A stretch of 64,000 nucleotides of DNA from Ascidiaceihabitans sp029251465 (GCF_042932805.1 NZ_CP170633.1:1364001-1428000), one strand, 5' to 3'; shown: positions 36,059-48,350, counted from the stretch's first letter. The notes: generated by a model not told the origin, from the sequence alone. Translations and numbers: made by a program.

Positions 36059-36874
36059 CTATTGTTTTATATTGCTTAAAATATCCACAATGTCCCGTAT
36101 GACGGTGTCGCTGCGGCGCGTGTAGTGATAGCTAAGCCAGACCTCTGAGGTTGTGGGTACACCGATGGGAACCTCGATCAGGTCATGGTGTTCTTGGGCA
36201 AACAACTTGGGCAATCTACAGACAATCGCGGCGGTGCGCATGACGGTGCGCATCAGGTTTAGGCCTTCCATTTTTAGAACTGGTGGAGCGTCAAAATGGG
36301 CGCGCAAAGTGTCTTGGCCATTGCTGACGTCCTCATGATGCGCCAAGTCACCCCAGCCCTGAAGATTGTCGAAATGGTTGATGTCACAATAGCTGCGCCA
36401 CTGGGTTGTGCCGAGGCGCTTGCGGATCAGGCGGCCTTCGTTTGGTTCGTGTTCCGACAGCACGATGTCGGTTTCGCCAAACGCCAAACTGGCCTGATAC
36501 AGGGACACGACCAGCGTAACGTTTTCCAAACCGTTCGAGACCTCACCGATGATTGGCGCAAGGTAGGACTGCAAGATGCGCAGGGGGGCATTGATCCGGA
36601 TGTCGCTGTGTTTGCTGGAGGTGTTTTCTTCGGATTGGGCGCTGGTCAGGAACGCTTCGGTTTGCGCGGCGATCGAGATGAGTTTTGTGGCCAGCGATGT
36701 CGGTTGCCAGCTTTGCCCGTCTTTGGTGAACAGCGGCTGCCCCAGCTCTTCGGTGATCCGCTCAATGCGCCGCGACACTGTGGCTGTGTTGGTTCCCAAA
36801 TGCTCGGCGGCGGCGGTCATTGTCGCATATCGCTCTAAGGCCAGACAAAACCGTAAATCATCCCAATTTTTCAT
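36059..36874 (-). CDS. LysR family transcriptional regulator
   Basis: 271 residues. N-terminal winged helix (MKNWDDLRFCLALERYATMTAAAEHLGTN pattern, residues 1-60; TATVSRRIERIT is the recognition helix) and a shortened effector domain. Of the GcvA/DsdC-like type that opens with W-D-D. The effector domain is about 25 residues shorter than usual. Candidate targets are the membrane protein downstream (35508) or itself; no divergent gene starts within 400 bp. Confidence 0.85.
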   Translation of the reverse strand: MKNWDDLRFCLALERYATMTAAAEHLGTNTATVSRRIERITEELGQPLFTKDGQSWQPTSLATKLISIAAQTEAFLTSAQSEENTSSKHSDIRINAPLRILQSYLAPIIGEVSNGLENVTLVVSLYQASLAFGETDIVLSEHEPNEGRLIRKRLGTTQWRSYCDINHFDNLQGWGDLAHHEDVSNGQDTLRAHFDAPPVLKMEGLNLMRTVMRTAAIVCRLPKLFAQEHHDLIEVPIGVPTTSEVWLSYHYTRRSDTVIRDIVDILSNIKQ

Positions 36875-37309
36875 ATCATACCATTTTAGTTTGCGAAAAT
36901 AACGCTAGGCATCACTGGTTACGGCCTGCCTCTGACAACCTGAGGCGGGCTAACATATTGATACATTACGATTATTTACCAGATCATTCGAGCTGCATTA
37001 ACGTAAATACGGGCTTGCAAGAATGAACGCCACACAGCGGAGGAATAGGTTGGCCTCTCAGAATTGCTGCTGCCTATCCTATTGTATAGTGCATCGGTCC
37101 CTATTTCGCAGGCATTGCCTGGTGTCTTGCCAAGGGTGGGACATGTGACGGGGCCGGGGTCTGGCGACAACGAATGTGCGGTTGATGCGGGGGGTAAGCG
37201 GCTTTTTGCCAGCCTGTCTAAAACTGAGGTTTCTAAAGAATTCTTCCCATAAAAATTAACCTTTTCGCCTGTCAGGGTCCGAGTGTGAGTTAAATAGGAG
37301 AAAATCGTT
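36875..37309. other. 435-bp stretch without a supported gene
   Basis: Contains two opposed ORFs (a 62-codon + strand and a 145-codon minus strand frame) but neither has a ribosome site or family pattern. The right end is the promoter and leader of the small secreted protein gene (AGGAG at 37299 or so). G-rich, possibly structured sequence lies at 37150-37215; I cannot assign an RNA family. Confidence 0.4.
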
Positions 37310-37657
37310 ATGAAAACATTCGTCATCCTTGCCGCAATTGGCATCGTGTCTGCGAACGCATTGTTCGCCCAAGATACCCAGCAATCATCTGTTATCGGCG
37401 CATCCGGCGACACAGTTTATTCTGTGCAAGTCGCAGGATCTGACGGCGTGACATACAATTGTCTGCCGAATTTGCGTGTTGAAAACGGCATTCGCTACCG
37501 TGATTGCATCCGCGATGGTGCTGCATTGGCAGGCAACGGCACATTGCTTGGTGGCACGCTGAGTGGATCAAGTGCTGCGGGCGCGATTGTGGTCGCGTTG
37601 GTGGTTGCGGCTGCGTTCGGTGACGATGGGACTGTTGCAACAACGACAAACCCCTAA
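37310..37657 (+). CDS. Small secreted protein, unknown
   Basis: 115 residues with AGGAG 8-9 bp before the ATG and a clear signal peptide (cleavage LFA-QDTQQ, about residue 20). The mature part has one cysteine pair (NCLPNLRV...YRDCIRD), then a Gly/Ser/Ala-rich hydrophobic stretch LAGNGTLLGGTLSGSSAAGA and IVVALVVAAAFG, ending TTTNP. The glycine-rich hydrophobic tail could be a membrane anchor or a glycine-zipper helix. Family not recognised. Followed by a strong bidirectional terminator. Confidence 0.7.
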   Translation: MKTFVILAAIGIVSANALFAQDTQQSSVIGASGDTVYSVQVAGSDGVTYNCLPNLRVENGIRYRDCIRDGAALAGNGTLLGGTLSGSSAAGAIVVALVVAAAFGDDGTVATTTNP

Positions 37658-37705
37658 GCGAAAATATCCGTTTCAGATCTGGAACTCTGAACGATGTTTA
37701 ACGAG

Positions 37706-37742
37706 AAACGGCGCGCCTGAGAGATCAAGCGCGCCGTTTTTG
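37706..37742 (+). terminator. Bidirectional intrinsic terminator
   Basis: AAACGGCGCGC (37706-37716) pairs with GCGCGCCGTTT (37729-37739) over 12 nt; T run 37737-37741 on the plus strand and an A run before it serves the minus-strand gyrA transcript. Confidence 0.88.
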
Positions 37743-37757
37743 ATTCCCCTTCGGGGA

Positions 37758-37777
37758 GAGTATTTTTGATCAGAACA
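37758..37777. repeat. 20-bp intergenic repeat, copy 1
   Basis: GAGTATTTTTGATCAGAACA is identical to 46081-46100. Both copies lie between the end of a plus-strand operon and the end of a minus-strand gene. Here it follows a CCCCTTCGGGG hairpin. Confidence 0.75.
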
Positions 37778-37786
37778 ATCGGGTGG

Positions 37787-40540
<2,754 letters not shown>

Positions 40541-40732
40541 TCTTCTAAAGGGTTCTATATCTTGGGGGTATCTCTATCAGAAATGGCAGATACTGTGCAA
40601 TGCCGTTTGCAGTTTTCGACGGGTTTGGGCGCGTTGCAACAATCCATCGCACGTTTGTCAGAAGAGGTGTTTGGTAGTTTAATCAAATGCGCGCTAACTT
40701 GGAATTAAGAGTTAATGAGATAGGAACACGAG

Positions 40733-41137
40733 ATGAAACAGATTTTTGCAGTAGGTTTTGGCCTGATCGCGGCCTTTGTGCTGACGGTATCGACGGCTTT
40801 TGCCGGTGACGTTCATATCAAAGAGGTCCTGAACGAGGGCAGCTTTACTGGCGCATCGGGGCACGCAACATCGGGTGATGTGCGGGTCGTCACCACCAAG
40901 GACGGGCGCACAGTGGTGTTGCTCAGCGATAATTTCTCGTTTGACGGCGCACCGGATCCGCAGATTTCCTTTGGCAAGGGCGGCAAGCACGACGCCTCAA
41001 CCTTGATGGGCAAGCTGGTGTCAAACAACGGCAAACAGCACTACGAAGTGCCAGCAGGCGTGAACGTCGCCGACTATACGGACGTGTTTGTCTACTGCGT
41101 GAAATTCAACGTACCACTTGGTGTCGCGTCGTTCTAA
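40733..41137 (+). CDS. DM13-domain periplasmic protein
   Basis: 134 residues with a signal peptide (cleavage AFA-GDVH, about 24). The mature domain is a single DM13: SGHATSGDVRVVTTKDGRTV, FDGAPDPQISFGKGG, and the final VFVYCVKFNVPLGVA with the conserved cysteine. DM13 domains are proposed to take part in electron transfer or redox signalling at the cell surface; function here is unknown. Ends just before an intrinsic terminator shared with the convergent radical SAM gene. Confidence 0.85.
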   Translation: MKQIFAVGFGLIAAFVLTVSTAFAGDVHIKEVLNEGSFTGASGHATSGDVRVVTTKDGRTVVLLSDNFSFDGAPDPQISFGKGGKHDASTLMGKLVSNNGKQHYEVPAGVNVADYTDVFVYCVKFNVPLGVASF

Positions 41138-41182
41138 AAGAGTAACGAAACAACCATCTGCTCAGTCCCTCGGGTAGATATA

Positions 41183-41217
41183 AGCCTCGGTTCTTTTCAT
41201 GGCTCCGGGGCTTTTTT
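41183..41217 (+). terminator. Intrinsic terminator after the DM13 gene
   Basis: AGCCTCGG (41183-41190) pairs with CCGGGGCT (41205-41212, one G-U) over 14 nt and is followed by six T. Confidence 0.8.
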
Positions 41218-41227
41218 ACGTCTGCTG

Positions 41228-42187
41228 TTAGGCTGAACAGGACGCGCCACCCAAGACGCAGAATTTGGCGCAGTGGGGGTGGTTCAGGGCCACATCGGTT
41301 TCGGCCTGTTCCAGCGTGGTGCCCAATTCGAATTCCGCGTCATAGGGCAACAGCGTGCAGGCCAACACGGACGGCGTCGCGGCCCCTTTGCGTTTCACGA
41401 CCATGCGCGAAGAAGAGCACATCATCGCATCGGGCGATTTGTCCAAGATACCCCAGCAGGCGGTGGTGATTTCCGGCACTTCGACGCTTTCGTCCATTTC
41501 TGGGAACAAGACGGTCATGCCGGGGTCGTTCGCATCGATGTCATAGCCGTGTTCTGCGTAAAATGCGCCGTAGCCTGCGCGGCTTTCGGCGTCAGAGTGG
41601 CCAAAGACACTGCGTCCAGCAACCGCCATTTTGAACCCGTTGTCGCGCAGCCAGTTCATACCGACAATTGTTTTGTCCAGCGCGCCGGCACCACGTTCCG
41701 CATCATGCAAGGCAGCGTCATAGTGATCGACCGAAATGCGCAAGGTCAGCTTGTCGGGGAATTCAGCGTTCAGTTCTAACAATCCGGCCAGCATCGACTT
41801 GCGCATCATCGGGCGCATGGCGTTGGTCAGGATCAGCACGTCGTAGCCCGCGGCCAGCGATGCGCGTGTGATATCAATCATTTGCGGGTTCATGAACGGC
41901 TCACCGCCGGTAAAGGCGATCTCGGTCACGGGCCATTTGCGGGTGATGATTTGATCCAGATAATCCTGCACTTCGGCGGCGGTAATATAGACCAGTCGAT
42001 CGTTGCTTGGGCTGCTTTGGATGTAGCAATTCACACACTCGATGTTACACAGCGTGCCGGTGTTGAACCACAGCGTTTGCGGATTGCTCAGCGCCACACG
42101 CGCACGATCCTCGCCCTTGGCGGTGAGGTTCGGATCTTCGAATTTACCGACGTTTGCCAGAGTCGTTTCGGGGATCAAATCTTTCAT
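41228..42187 (-). CDS. Radical SAM protein with C-terminal cysteines
   Basis: 319 residues. The 4Fe-4S cluster motif is CNIECVNC (Cys47, Cys51, Cys54), followed by FTGGEP (SAM binding, about 92-97) and TLRISVDHYD. The C-terminal part has further cysteines, including Cys306, Cys310 and Cys317 in HCAKFCVLGGASC, suggesting an auxiliary cluster of SPASM/twitch type. Such enzymes modify peptides, nucleotides or cofactors. No precursor peptide or partner gene is adjacent, so substrate is unknown. Convergent with the DM13 gene. Confidence 0.85.
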   Translation of the reverse strand: MKDLIPETTLANVGKFEDPNLTAKGEDRARVALSNPQTLWFNTGTLCNIECVNCYIQSSPSNDRLVYITAAEVQDYLDQIITRKWPVTEIAFTGGEPFMNPQMIDITRASLAAGYDVLILTNAMRPMMRKSMLAGLLELNAEFPDKLTLRISVDHYDAALHDAERGAGALDKTIVGMNWLRDNGFKMAVAGRSVFGHSDAESRAGYGAFYAEHGYDIDANDPGMTVLFPEMDESVEVPEITTACWGILDKSPDAMMCSSSRMVVKRKGAATPSVLACTLLPYDAEFELGTTLEQAETDVALNHPHCAKFCVLGGASCSA

Positions 42188-42342
42188 GATGTGCGTGCGA
42201 CCTTGCTCTTTGCCTTTTGTCTATGTGTGATAGGGTGAAAGCAGTTGCAAGAAAAAGACCATTCTTGGCACGTGACAACCTTGTGATCGTGTCAAAATAA
42301 GGTCATGTTTGCGCTAACATCAATAAGGGCGGAGCATATCTG

Positions 42343-43800
42343 ATGGTCTCACGCGTTATCCCAGTCGATCCATTCGATCTGGTCATTTTTGGCGGCACGG
42401 GCGATTTGGCGCGCCGCAAAATCCTTCCGGGTCTGTTTCGGCGCTATTGTGCTGGGCAAATGCCACCCGAAAGCCGGATCATCGGGGCTGCGCGTTCCGA
42501 TTTTGACGATGCCGACTATCAGGAATTTGTCGCCGAAGCGATCCGCGAATTTGGCGGTGGGCGCGCGTGCGAAGACGGCACGCTTGAGGCATTTCTGGAA
42601 CGGCTGTCATACGTGCCCGTGGATGCGCGCGGCGAGGCGGGGTGGACCGAACTGGCTGCGTTGATTTCCGGCAGCACTTTGGTGCGTGCGTTCTATTTTT
42701 CGGTTGGCCCAAGCCTGTTTGGCGATCTGGCTGAACGTTTGCATCAACACGGTATGGCCGATGAGCACTGCCGTATTGTGGTCGAAAAACCGTTTGGCCG
42801 TGATCTGAAAACCGCCGAGGCGTTGAATGCGACCTTGGCCGAGCATTTTGACGAAAGCCAGATTTACCGGATCGACCACTATCTGGGCAAAGAAACCGTG
42901 CAAAACCTGATGGCGGTGCGCTTTGGGAACCTGCTGTTTGAACCGTTGTGGAATTCGCAATACGTCGATCACATCCAGATCACGGTGGCTGAATCTGTGG
43001 GCGTTGGCGGGCGCGGTGAATATTATGATAAATCCGGTGCGATGCGTGACATGGTGCAAAATCACCTGATGCAACTGCTGTGTTTGATCGCGATGGAACC
43101 GCCGTCGAAATTTGACCCAGGTGCGGTGCGTGACGAAAAACTGAAAGTCATTCGCGCCCTTGATCCGGTTGAGCCGCACCATATTGTGCGCGGGCAATAT
43201 AGCGCCAGCGACGATGGGCCGGGCTACCGCGATGCGGTTGGTGATCCGCGATCGACCACCGAAAGTTTCGTGGCGATGAAGGTCGGGATTTCGAACTGGC
43301 GATGGGCGGGCACACCGTTTTATCTGCGCACAGGCAAGCGCATGGTGGACCGCTGTAGCGAGATCACTGTGGTGTTCAAAGCGCGCAATCACTCGATCTT
43401 TGACGAGGTTCAGGGCCAGCATCGCAACGTGTTGACGATCCGGCTGCAACCCAACGAGGGCATCACGTTGGGCGTGACAATCAAAGAGCCGGGACCGGGT
43501 GGTATGCGCCTGATCGACGTGCCGCTCGACATGAGCTTTGCCGAAGCGTTGGGCGAAGATGGCGGCGATCCGCCGGACGCGTATGAGCGTTTGATTATGG
43601 ACGTGATCCGTGGCAACCAAACACTGTTCATGCGCGGTGACGAAGTCGAGGCCGCATGGGCATGGACCGACCCGATCATTGAAGGCTGGAACAAGCGTGG
43701 CGACGTGCCCAAACCCTATGACAGCGCCAGCACAGGCCCCGGAGATTCGGATCAGATGTTGGCGCGTGATGGACGCACATGGAGACCTGTAAGCCCATGA
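42343..43800 (+). CDS. zwf: Glucose-6-phosphate 1-dehydrogenase
   Basis: 485 residues. N-terminal NADP site FGGTGDLARRK, catalytic signature RIDHYLGKE (about 176-184; Lys183 binds substrate) and the C-terminal beta+alpha domain. Oxidises glucose 6-phosphate to 6-phosphogluconolactone. First gene of zwf-pgl-pgi: its TGA overlaps the pgl ATG by 4 bp and pgi follows without gap. In Roseobacters this feeds the Entner-Doudoroff route; edd/eda are not in the window. The 155 bp upstream must hold the operon promoter. Confidence 0.97.
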   Translation: MVSRVIPVDPFDLVIFGGTGDLARRKILPGLFRRYCAGQMPPESRIIGAARSDFDDADYQEFVAEAIREFGGGRACEDGTLEAFLERLSYVPVDARGEAGWTELAALISGSTLVRAFYFSVGPSLFGDLAERLHQHGMADEHCRIVVEKPFGRDLKTAEALNATLAEHFDESQIYRIDHYLGKETVQNLMAVRFGNLLFEPLWNSQYVDHIQITVAESVGVGGRGEYYDKSGAMRDMVQNHLMQLLCLIAMEPPSKFDPGAVRDEKLKVIRALDPVEPHHIVRGQYSASDDGPGYRDAVGDPRSTTESFVAMKVGISNWRWAGTPFYLRTGKRMVDRCSEITVVFKARNHSIFDEVQGQHRNVLTIRLQPNEGITLGVTIKEPGPGGMRLIDVPLDMSFAEALGEDGGDPPDAYERLIMDVIRGNQTLFMRGDEVEAAWAWTDPIIEGWNKRGDVPKPYDSASTGPGDSDQMLARDGRTWRPVSP

Positions 43801-44465
43801 ATATCAAAGAATATGTTGACCGCGAAATGCTGGCGATCGATGTTGCAAACATCCTTGCTGGCGATTTGAAAACCGCGCTTTTGACCCAGGATCAAGTCAC
43901 GTTTGTTGTGCCCGGTGGCACCACGCCGGGGCCGATTTTTGACATTCTATGCGCTGCCGATCTGGACTGGTCGCGTGTCAAAATCATGCTTAGCGACGAA
44001 CGTTGGGTGCCAAGCGATCATGCGCGATCAAACGCGAAACTGCTGGCGGAACGGTTGCTGGTCGAACGCGCCAGTGCGGCACAATTTGTGCCGTTTTACG
44101 TCGACGAAATGACCTCGGAGGATGGGGCTGCAGCTGTGTCTGCGCAAATCGCAGATACGCTGCCGATCTCGGTTTTGGTGCTGGGCATGGGGGCGGATAT
44201 GCACACCGCGTCGCTGTTTCCGAATGCAATCGGGCTTGAGGCGGCGTTGGCGAATAACGCAAATGCGCTGTGCGCAATTCAGGCGCAAGGGCAGGAGCCT
44301 CGCGTGACCCTGAGCGGGCCTGCGTTAAACGGCGCGCTGTCCAAACACCTCGTGATATTTGGCGATGACAAACGCGCAGCGCTTAAGGCGACGGCCGGTT
44401 TGTCGGTGCACGAGGCTCCTATTTCTGCCGTGACCAGCGGCATGACCATTCATTGGGCGGCATAA
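43797..44465 (+). CDS. pgl: 6-phosphogluconolactonase
   Basis: Start set at ATG 43797 because of the ATGA overlap with zwf; 222 residues. DevB/Pgl type with FVVPGGTTPGPIFD, MLSDERWVPSDHARSN and LGMGADMHTASLFP, the nagB-like phosphosugar fold blocks with the catalytic His in the last. Hydrolyses the lactone made by Zwf. Coupled to both neighbours. Confidence 0.96.
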   Translation: MNIKEYVDREMLAIDVANILAGDLKTALLTQDQVTFVVPGGTTPGPIFDILCAADLDWSRVKIMLSDERWVPSDHARSNAKLLAERLLVERASAAQFVPFYVDEMTSEDGAAAVSAQIADTLPISVLVLGMGADMHTASLFPNAIGLEAALANNANALCAIQAQGQEPRVTLSGPALNGALSKHLVIFGDDKRAALKATAGLSVHEAPISAVTSGMTIHWAA

Positions 44466-46073
44466 ATGACTGATACTTTGAACGACCAGTGGCAGGCGCT
44501 GAAAACGCTGCATGCAACCCACAAAAACCGCGAAATGCTAAGCCTGTTTGACAGCGATACACAGCGCGCTGCGGATTTCAGCGCCGACAGCCACGATATG
44601 CTGTTGGACTACTCCAAAACCAACATTGATAGCGGTATTCGGGACGCGTTGTTGGCGCTGGCACAGGCCGCGGATGTGACTGCCAAACGTGATCAGATGT
44701 TCGCAGGTGCTGTGATCAACGAAACCGAAGGGCGCGCGGTTTTGCACACAGCGCTGCGCAATCTGGACGGCGATCCGGTGCTGGTTGACGGTATGGATGT
44801 GCTGCCAGAGGTACGCGCCACGCTTGAGCGGATGGGCGATTACGCGGATGCCGTACGCGTCAGCGACATCACGGATGTGGTGAACATCGGCATCGGTGGA
44901 TCGGACCTTGGGCCGGCGATGGCCGTGCAAGCGCTAAGCCCCTATCACGACGGCCCGCGCGTGCATTTCGTGTCGAACGTGGACGGTGCGGATGTGTCTG
45001 ATACGCTGCGCGGTTTGGATGCAAAAACGACCCTCGTGATCGTTGCGTCCAAGACGTTTACCACGATCGAAACCATGACCAACGCGCGCACCGCACGGGC
45101 GTGGATGCTGGACGGTGGCGGTGATCCGAACGCGCAATTCGCAGCGCTCAGCACGTCTGATGAAAAAACGGCCGAGTTCGGGATTCCGCCCGAGCGCGTC
45201 TTTGGGTTCGAGGACTGGGTTGGCGGGCGCTATTCGGTTTGGGGGCCTATCGGGCTTAGCTTGATGATCGGGATCGGTCGGCGGGCGTTTTATGCGTTTC
45301 TACGCGGTGCGCAGGCGATGGACGTGCATTTTTGTGCCGCGACCGGGGTTGAAAACCTGCCGCTGATGCACGCGTTGGTTGGCATTTGGCACAACCAGAT
45401 TTGCGGACACGGGACCCGCGCGGTCCTGCCGTATGATCAGCGTTTGGGGAAATTACCCGCGTATTTTCAACAGCTTGAAATGGAGAGCAACGGTAAGTCC
45501 GTGGCGATGGATGGTACCGCACTAGGGCGTCATTCGGGCCCTGTGGTCTGGGGCGCGCCCGGCACCAACGGGCAGCACGCATTCTATCAGTTGATCCACC
45601 AAGGCACGCGGGTCATTCCGTGCGAATTCCTGATTGCCGCCGAAGGGCACGAGCCTGATCTGGCACATCATCACCAGCTTTTGGTTGCCAATTGTCTCGC
45701 GCAGTCCGAAGCGTTGATGCGTGGTCGATCCATGGATGACGCACGCAGTCGCATGGCTGACAAAGGTCTAAGTGGTGCGGAATTGGAACGCCAAGCGGCC
45801 CACCGCGTGTTTGCGGGCAATCGGCCATCGGTGACGATTGCCTACCCCAAATTGGATCCATTTGTTCTGGGCCAAATTATCGCGCTCTACGAACATCGCG
45901 TGTTCGTTGAGGGCGTGATTTTGGGGCTTAATTCCTACGACCAATGGGGCGTTGAGCTGGGCAAGGAACTGGCCACAGCCTTGCAACCTGTTGTCGAGGG
46001 CACCGAAAGTGTTGAAGGCAAAGACGGGTCGACCCAAGCTTTGGTTGGATTTGTTCAGCGGCATCGAACGTAG
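44466..46073 (+). CDS. pgi: Glucose-6-phosphate isomerase
   Basis: 535 residues; the ATG directly follows the pgl stop. Signature blocks: VVNIGIGGSDLGPAM, VASKTFTTIETM, FEDWVGGRYSVWGPIGLS, GHGTRAVLPYDQRL and the final NSYDQWGVELGK with the catalytic Lys. Interconverts glucose 6-phosphate and fructose 6-phosphate, letting fructose or gluconeogenic carbon enter the Zwf/Pgl/Entner-Doudoroff route encoded by the same operon. Confidence 0.97.
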   Translation: MTDTLNDQWQALKTLHATHKNREMLSLFDSDTQRAADFSADSHDMLLDYSKTNIDSGIRDALLALAQAADVTAKRDQMFAGAVINETEGRAVLHTALRNLDGDPVLVDGMDVLPEVRATLERMGDYADAVRVSDITDVVNIGIGGSDLGPAMAVQALSPYHDGPRVHFVSNVDGADVSDTLRGLDAKTTLVIVASKTFTTIETMTNARTARAWMLDGGGDPNAQFAALSTSDEKTAEFGIPPERVFGFEDWVGGRYSVWGPIGLSLMIGIGRRAFYAFLRGAQAMDVHFCAATGVENLPLMHALVGIWHNQICGHGTRAVLPYDQRLGKLPAYFQQLEMESNGKSVAMDGTALGRHSGPVVWGAPGTNGQHAFYQLIHQGTRVIPCEFLIAAEGHEPDLAHHHQLLVANCLAQSEALMRGRSMDDARSRMADKGLSGAELERQAAHRVFAGNRPSVTIAYPKLDPFVLGQIIALYEHRVFVEGVILGLNSYDQWGVELGKELATALQPVVEGTESVEGKDGSTQALVGFVQRHRT

Positions 46074-46080
46074 AATTTTT

Positions 46081-46100
46081 GAGTATTTTTGATCAGAACA
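46081..46100. repeat. 20-bp intergenic repeat, copy 2
   Basis: Identical to 37758-37777. Begins 7 bp after the pgi stop and ends 8 bp before the stop of the convergent thioesterase gene. Confidence 0.75.
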
Positions 46101-46107
46101 GGCGGGG

Positions 46108-46587
46108 TCAGGTGTGTTGAATGGCACCGTCGGTTTTGATCAGTTCGGCCTTGATGTGATCCGGGATCGGTTGACGCGCGCTGCCGTCTGAGGTCAGCAA
46201 AACCATGATGCAGGTGAACGTTGCGCGCAGGGTGCCATGTGCCCAGATTTGCTGTTCCAGCGTCAGTGACGTGTTGCGAAAACCGGTGCAGCGGGTGGTG
46301 ACGATGTAGTCTTCGTCGCGCAGCATTTCCTTGAGATAGCGCGCCTCGCCGCCACGGATCACGATGCGCGGGCTGGTCGGATCACCGATGGTGCCGATGT
46401 TGTGCGCCTCCATGAACCGGATGCGCAGCCGTTCGAACCACACGAAATATCGCACATTATTCACATGCGCCAAAGTGTCGAGTTCGTCGTGATGCACGCG
46501 GTCGCCGTAGGCCAACGGGGCAGGGTGAGCGATGCCGGCAGCCGTCTGTTCGGCCTGAGGCAAGTTCGTGTGGTAACGCAATGACAT
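46108..46587 (-). CDS. Hotdog-fold acyl-CoA thioesterase
   Basis: 159 residues from ATG 46587 (upstream frame lacks a start with support and would cross the dmdB leader). Single hotdog domain of the 4HBT/YbgC type: DRVHHDELDTLAHVNNVRYFVWFE carries the catalytic Asp and N-x-x-Y/F pattern, then RGGEARYLKEM and LTLEQQIW. Hydrolyses acyl-CoA, substrate undefined. Divergent from the DmdB-type acyl-CoA ligase (119 bp between starts), so the two may share regulation. Confidence 0.85.
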   Translation of the reverse strand: MSLRYHTNLPQAEQTAAGIAHPAPLAYGDRVHHDELDTLAHVNNVRYFVWFERLRIRFMEAHNIGTIGDPTSPRIVIRGGEARYLKEMLRDEDYIVTTRCTGFRNTSLTLEQQIWAHGTLRATFTCIMVLLTSDGSARQPIPDHIKAELIKTDGAIQHT

Positions 46588-46706
46588 AACGTCATCTGTA
46601 GGCGAAGTATTGTGGGGCTTGCAAGGTGGCCCGTGCCTTGGCAGGGTCTGACGTAAGGGAGCGCGCGCAATATTATGGGCGCCACAACACCAACAGGGAG
46701 ATGCCA

Positions 46707-48329
46707 ATGCTTGGCCAAATGATGACATCCGCGCTGACGATCCAGTCGCTTGTGGATCACGCCGCACGCTATCATGCTGAAACAGAAGTGTTTTCTGTGA
46801 ACACAGGTGGGGGTGTCGAGACAACAAATTGGGGTGACGTCGGGGCCAATTCGCACCGTTTGGGGGATGCGTTAACCAAGCTGGGTCTTGAGCCGCAAGC
46901 CCGCTGTGCCACAATTGCCTGGAACAATCGTCGCCATTTGGAAATCTATTTTGGCGTCTCGGGCGCTGGTCTGGTCTGCCACACGATCAATCCGCGACTG
47001 TTCCCCGAACAGTTGGTCTACATCATCAATCACGCCGAGGACAAAGTGCTGTTCATCGACGCCACGTTCATTCCTTTGGTGGCGGCCATTCGCGACAAGT
47101 GTCCGCATTTGGACCACATCGTTTTGATGGAAGGCCGTAACGAGGCCGCAGCGGCCCAGATCGATGGCTTGATCTTTTATGATGAATTTATCGGCGGCGG
47201 CGATCCGGAGTTTGTCTGGCCTGAGTTCGACGAAAATACCGCGTCCAGCCTGTGCTACACCTCTGGGACGACGGGCAACCCCAAGGGCGTTTTGTATTCG
47301 CACCGCTCCACCGTTTTGCACGCGATGGCGTCGAACACGAACGACTGTATCGGGCATTCCGCGATGGATGTGGTGCTGCCGGTTGTGCCGATGTTCCACG
47401 TTAATGCATGGGGCACGCCGTACGCCTGCGCGATGGTTGGCGCACGCATGGTGATGCCGGGGCCGGGTCTGGATGGCGCGTCTTTGGTCAAGCTGATCGA
47501 CACGTACCGCGTGACCACGGCGTTGGGTGTGCCGACGATCTGGCTGGGTTTGCTGGGCGAGGCGGACAAGGTCGGATCGAAACTGACCTCGTTGACGCGC
47601 ACGGTTGTTGGCGGCTCTGCTTGCCCGCCGTCGATGATCGCAGCGTTCCGTGAAAAATATGACGTCGAGACGATCCACGCCTGGGGCATGACCGAAATGT
47701 CGCCGCTGGGGTCGTCCAACCAACCGCTGGCCAAGCACCTTGATCTGCCGATCGAAGAACAGCACAAGCTGCGCGAAAATCAGGGCCGCCCGCCGTGGGG
47801 TGTCGAGCTGAAGATTGTCGATGATGAAGGCAATGATTTACCCAATGATGCGGTTGCCCAAGGCGATCTGGTCGTGCGTGGCCACTGGATTTTGGACAGC
47901 TATTTCCTGAAAACCCGTGATGAAACTTTGACCAATGGCTGGTTTGACACGGGCGATGTCGCGACGCTGGACCCGAACGGGTATCTCAGCATCAAGGACC
48001 GGTCCAAAGACATCATCAAGTCCGGTGGCGAATGGATTTCATCCGTGGATCTGGAAAATATCGCGATTGCGCATCCGAAATTGGCGGACGCTGCCGTGAT
48101 CGGTGCGCGCCATGCCAAATGGGATGAACGCCCGATTTTGGTCGCTGTTGTGGCCGAAGGGCAATCGCCGTCGCAGGAAGAAATCCTCGCGATTTTCGAC
48201 GGTCAGATCGCCAAATGGCAAATCCCCGATGTGGTCGTGTTCACCGATGCGTTGCCGCGCAATGCGACGGGCAAAGTGCTAAAACGCAACCTGCGCGAGG
48301 AATTCGGCGAAGTGCTGATGGACGGCTAA
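46707..48329 (+). CDS. dmdB: 3-(methylthio)propionyl-CoA ligase-type acyl-CoA synthetase
   Basis: AGGGAG sits six bp before ATG 46707 but directly abuts ATG 46701, so 46707 is the start; 540 residues. ANL enzyme: CYTSGTTGNPKGVLYSHRS (about 182-200), WGMTEMSPLG, TGDVATLD, KDIIKSGGEWISS and the A10 Lys in NATGKVLKR. Length and the opening MLGQMM match the Roseobacter DmdB group, which activates methylmercaptopropionate in DMSP demethylation, though paralogues act on medium-chain acids. dmdA/C/D are not nearby, so the substrate is inferred from resemblance. Confidence 0.75.
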   Translation: MLGQMMTSALTIQSLVDHAARYHAETEVFSVNTGGGVETTNWGDVGANSHRLGDALTKLGLEPQARCATIAWNNRRHLEIYFGVSGAGLVCHTINPRLFPEQLVYIINHAEDKVLFIDATFIPLVAAIRDKCPHLDHIVLMEGRNEAAAAQIDGLIFYDEFIGGGDPEFVWPEFDENTASSLCYTSGTTGNPKGVLYSHRSTVLHAMASNTNDCIGHSAMDVVLPVVPMFHVNAWGTPYACAMVGARMVMPGPGLDGASLVKLIDTYRVTTALGVPTIWLGLLGEADKVGSKLTSLTRTVVGGSACPPSMIAAFREKYDVETIHAWGMTEMSPLGSSNQPLAKHLDLPIEEQHKLRENQGRPPWGVELKIVDDEGNDLPNDAVAQGDLVVRGHWILDSYFLKTRDETLTNGWFDTGDVATLDPNGYLSIKDRSKDIIKSGGEWISSVDLENIAIAHPKLADAAVIGARHAKWDERPILVAVVAEGQSPSQEEILAIFDGQIAKWQIPDVVVFTDALPRNATGKVLKRNLREEFGEVLMDG

Positions 48330-48350
48330 GCGTTGCCGATCCTAAAATAA

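Noticed and set aside
36976..37413. 145-codon minus-strand ORF and the opposed 62-codon ORF at 37064-37252
   Set aside because: The minus ORF overlaps the start and signal peptide of the better supported secreted protein gene at 37310; neither has family features.
46588..46914. 5' extension of the thioesterase frame
   Set aside because: Would overlap the dmdB-type gene start and adds non-conserved residues; ATG 46587 gives normal family length.
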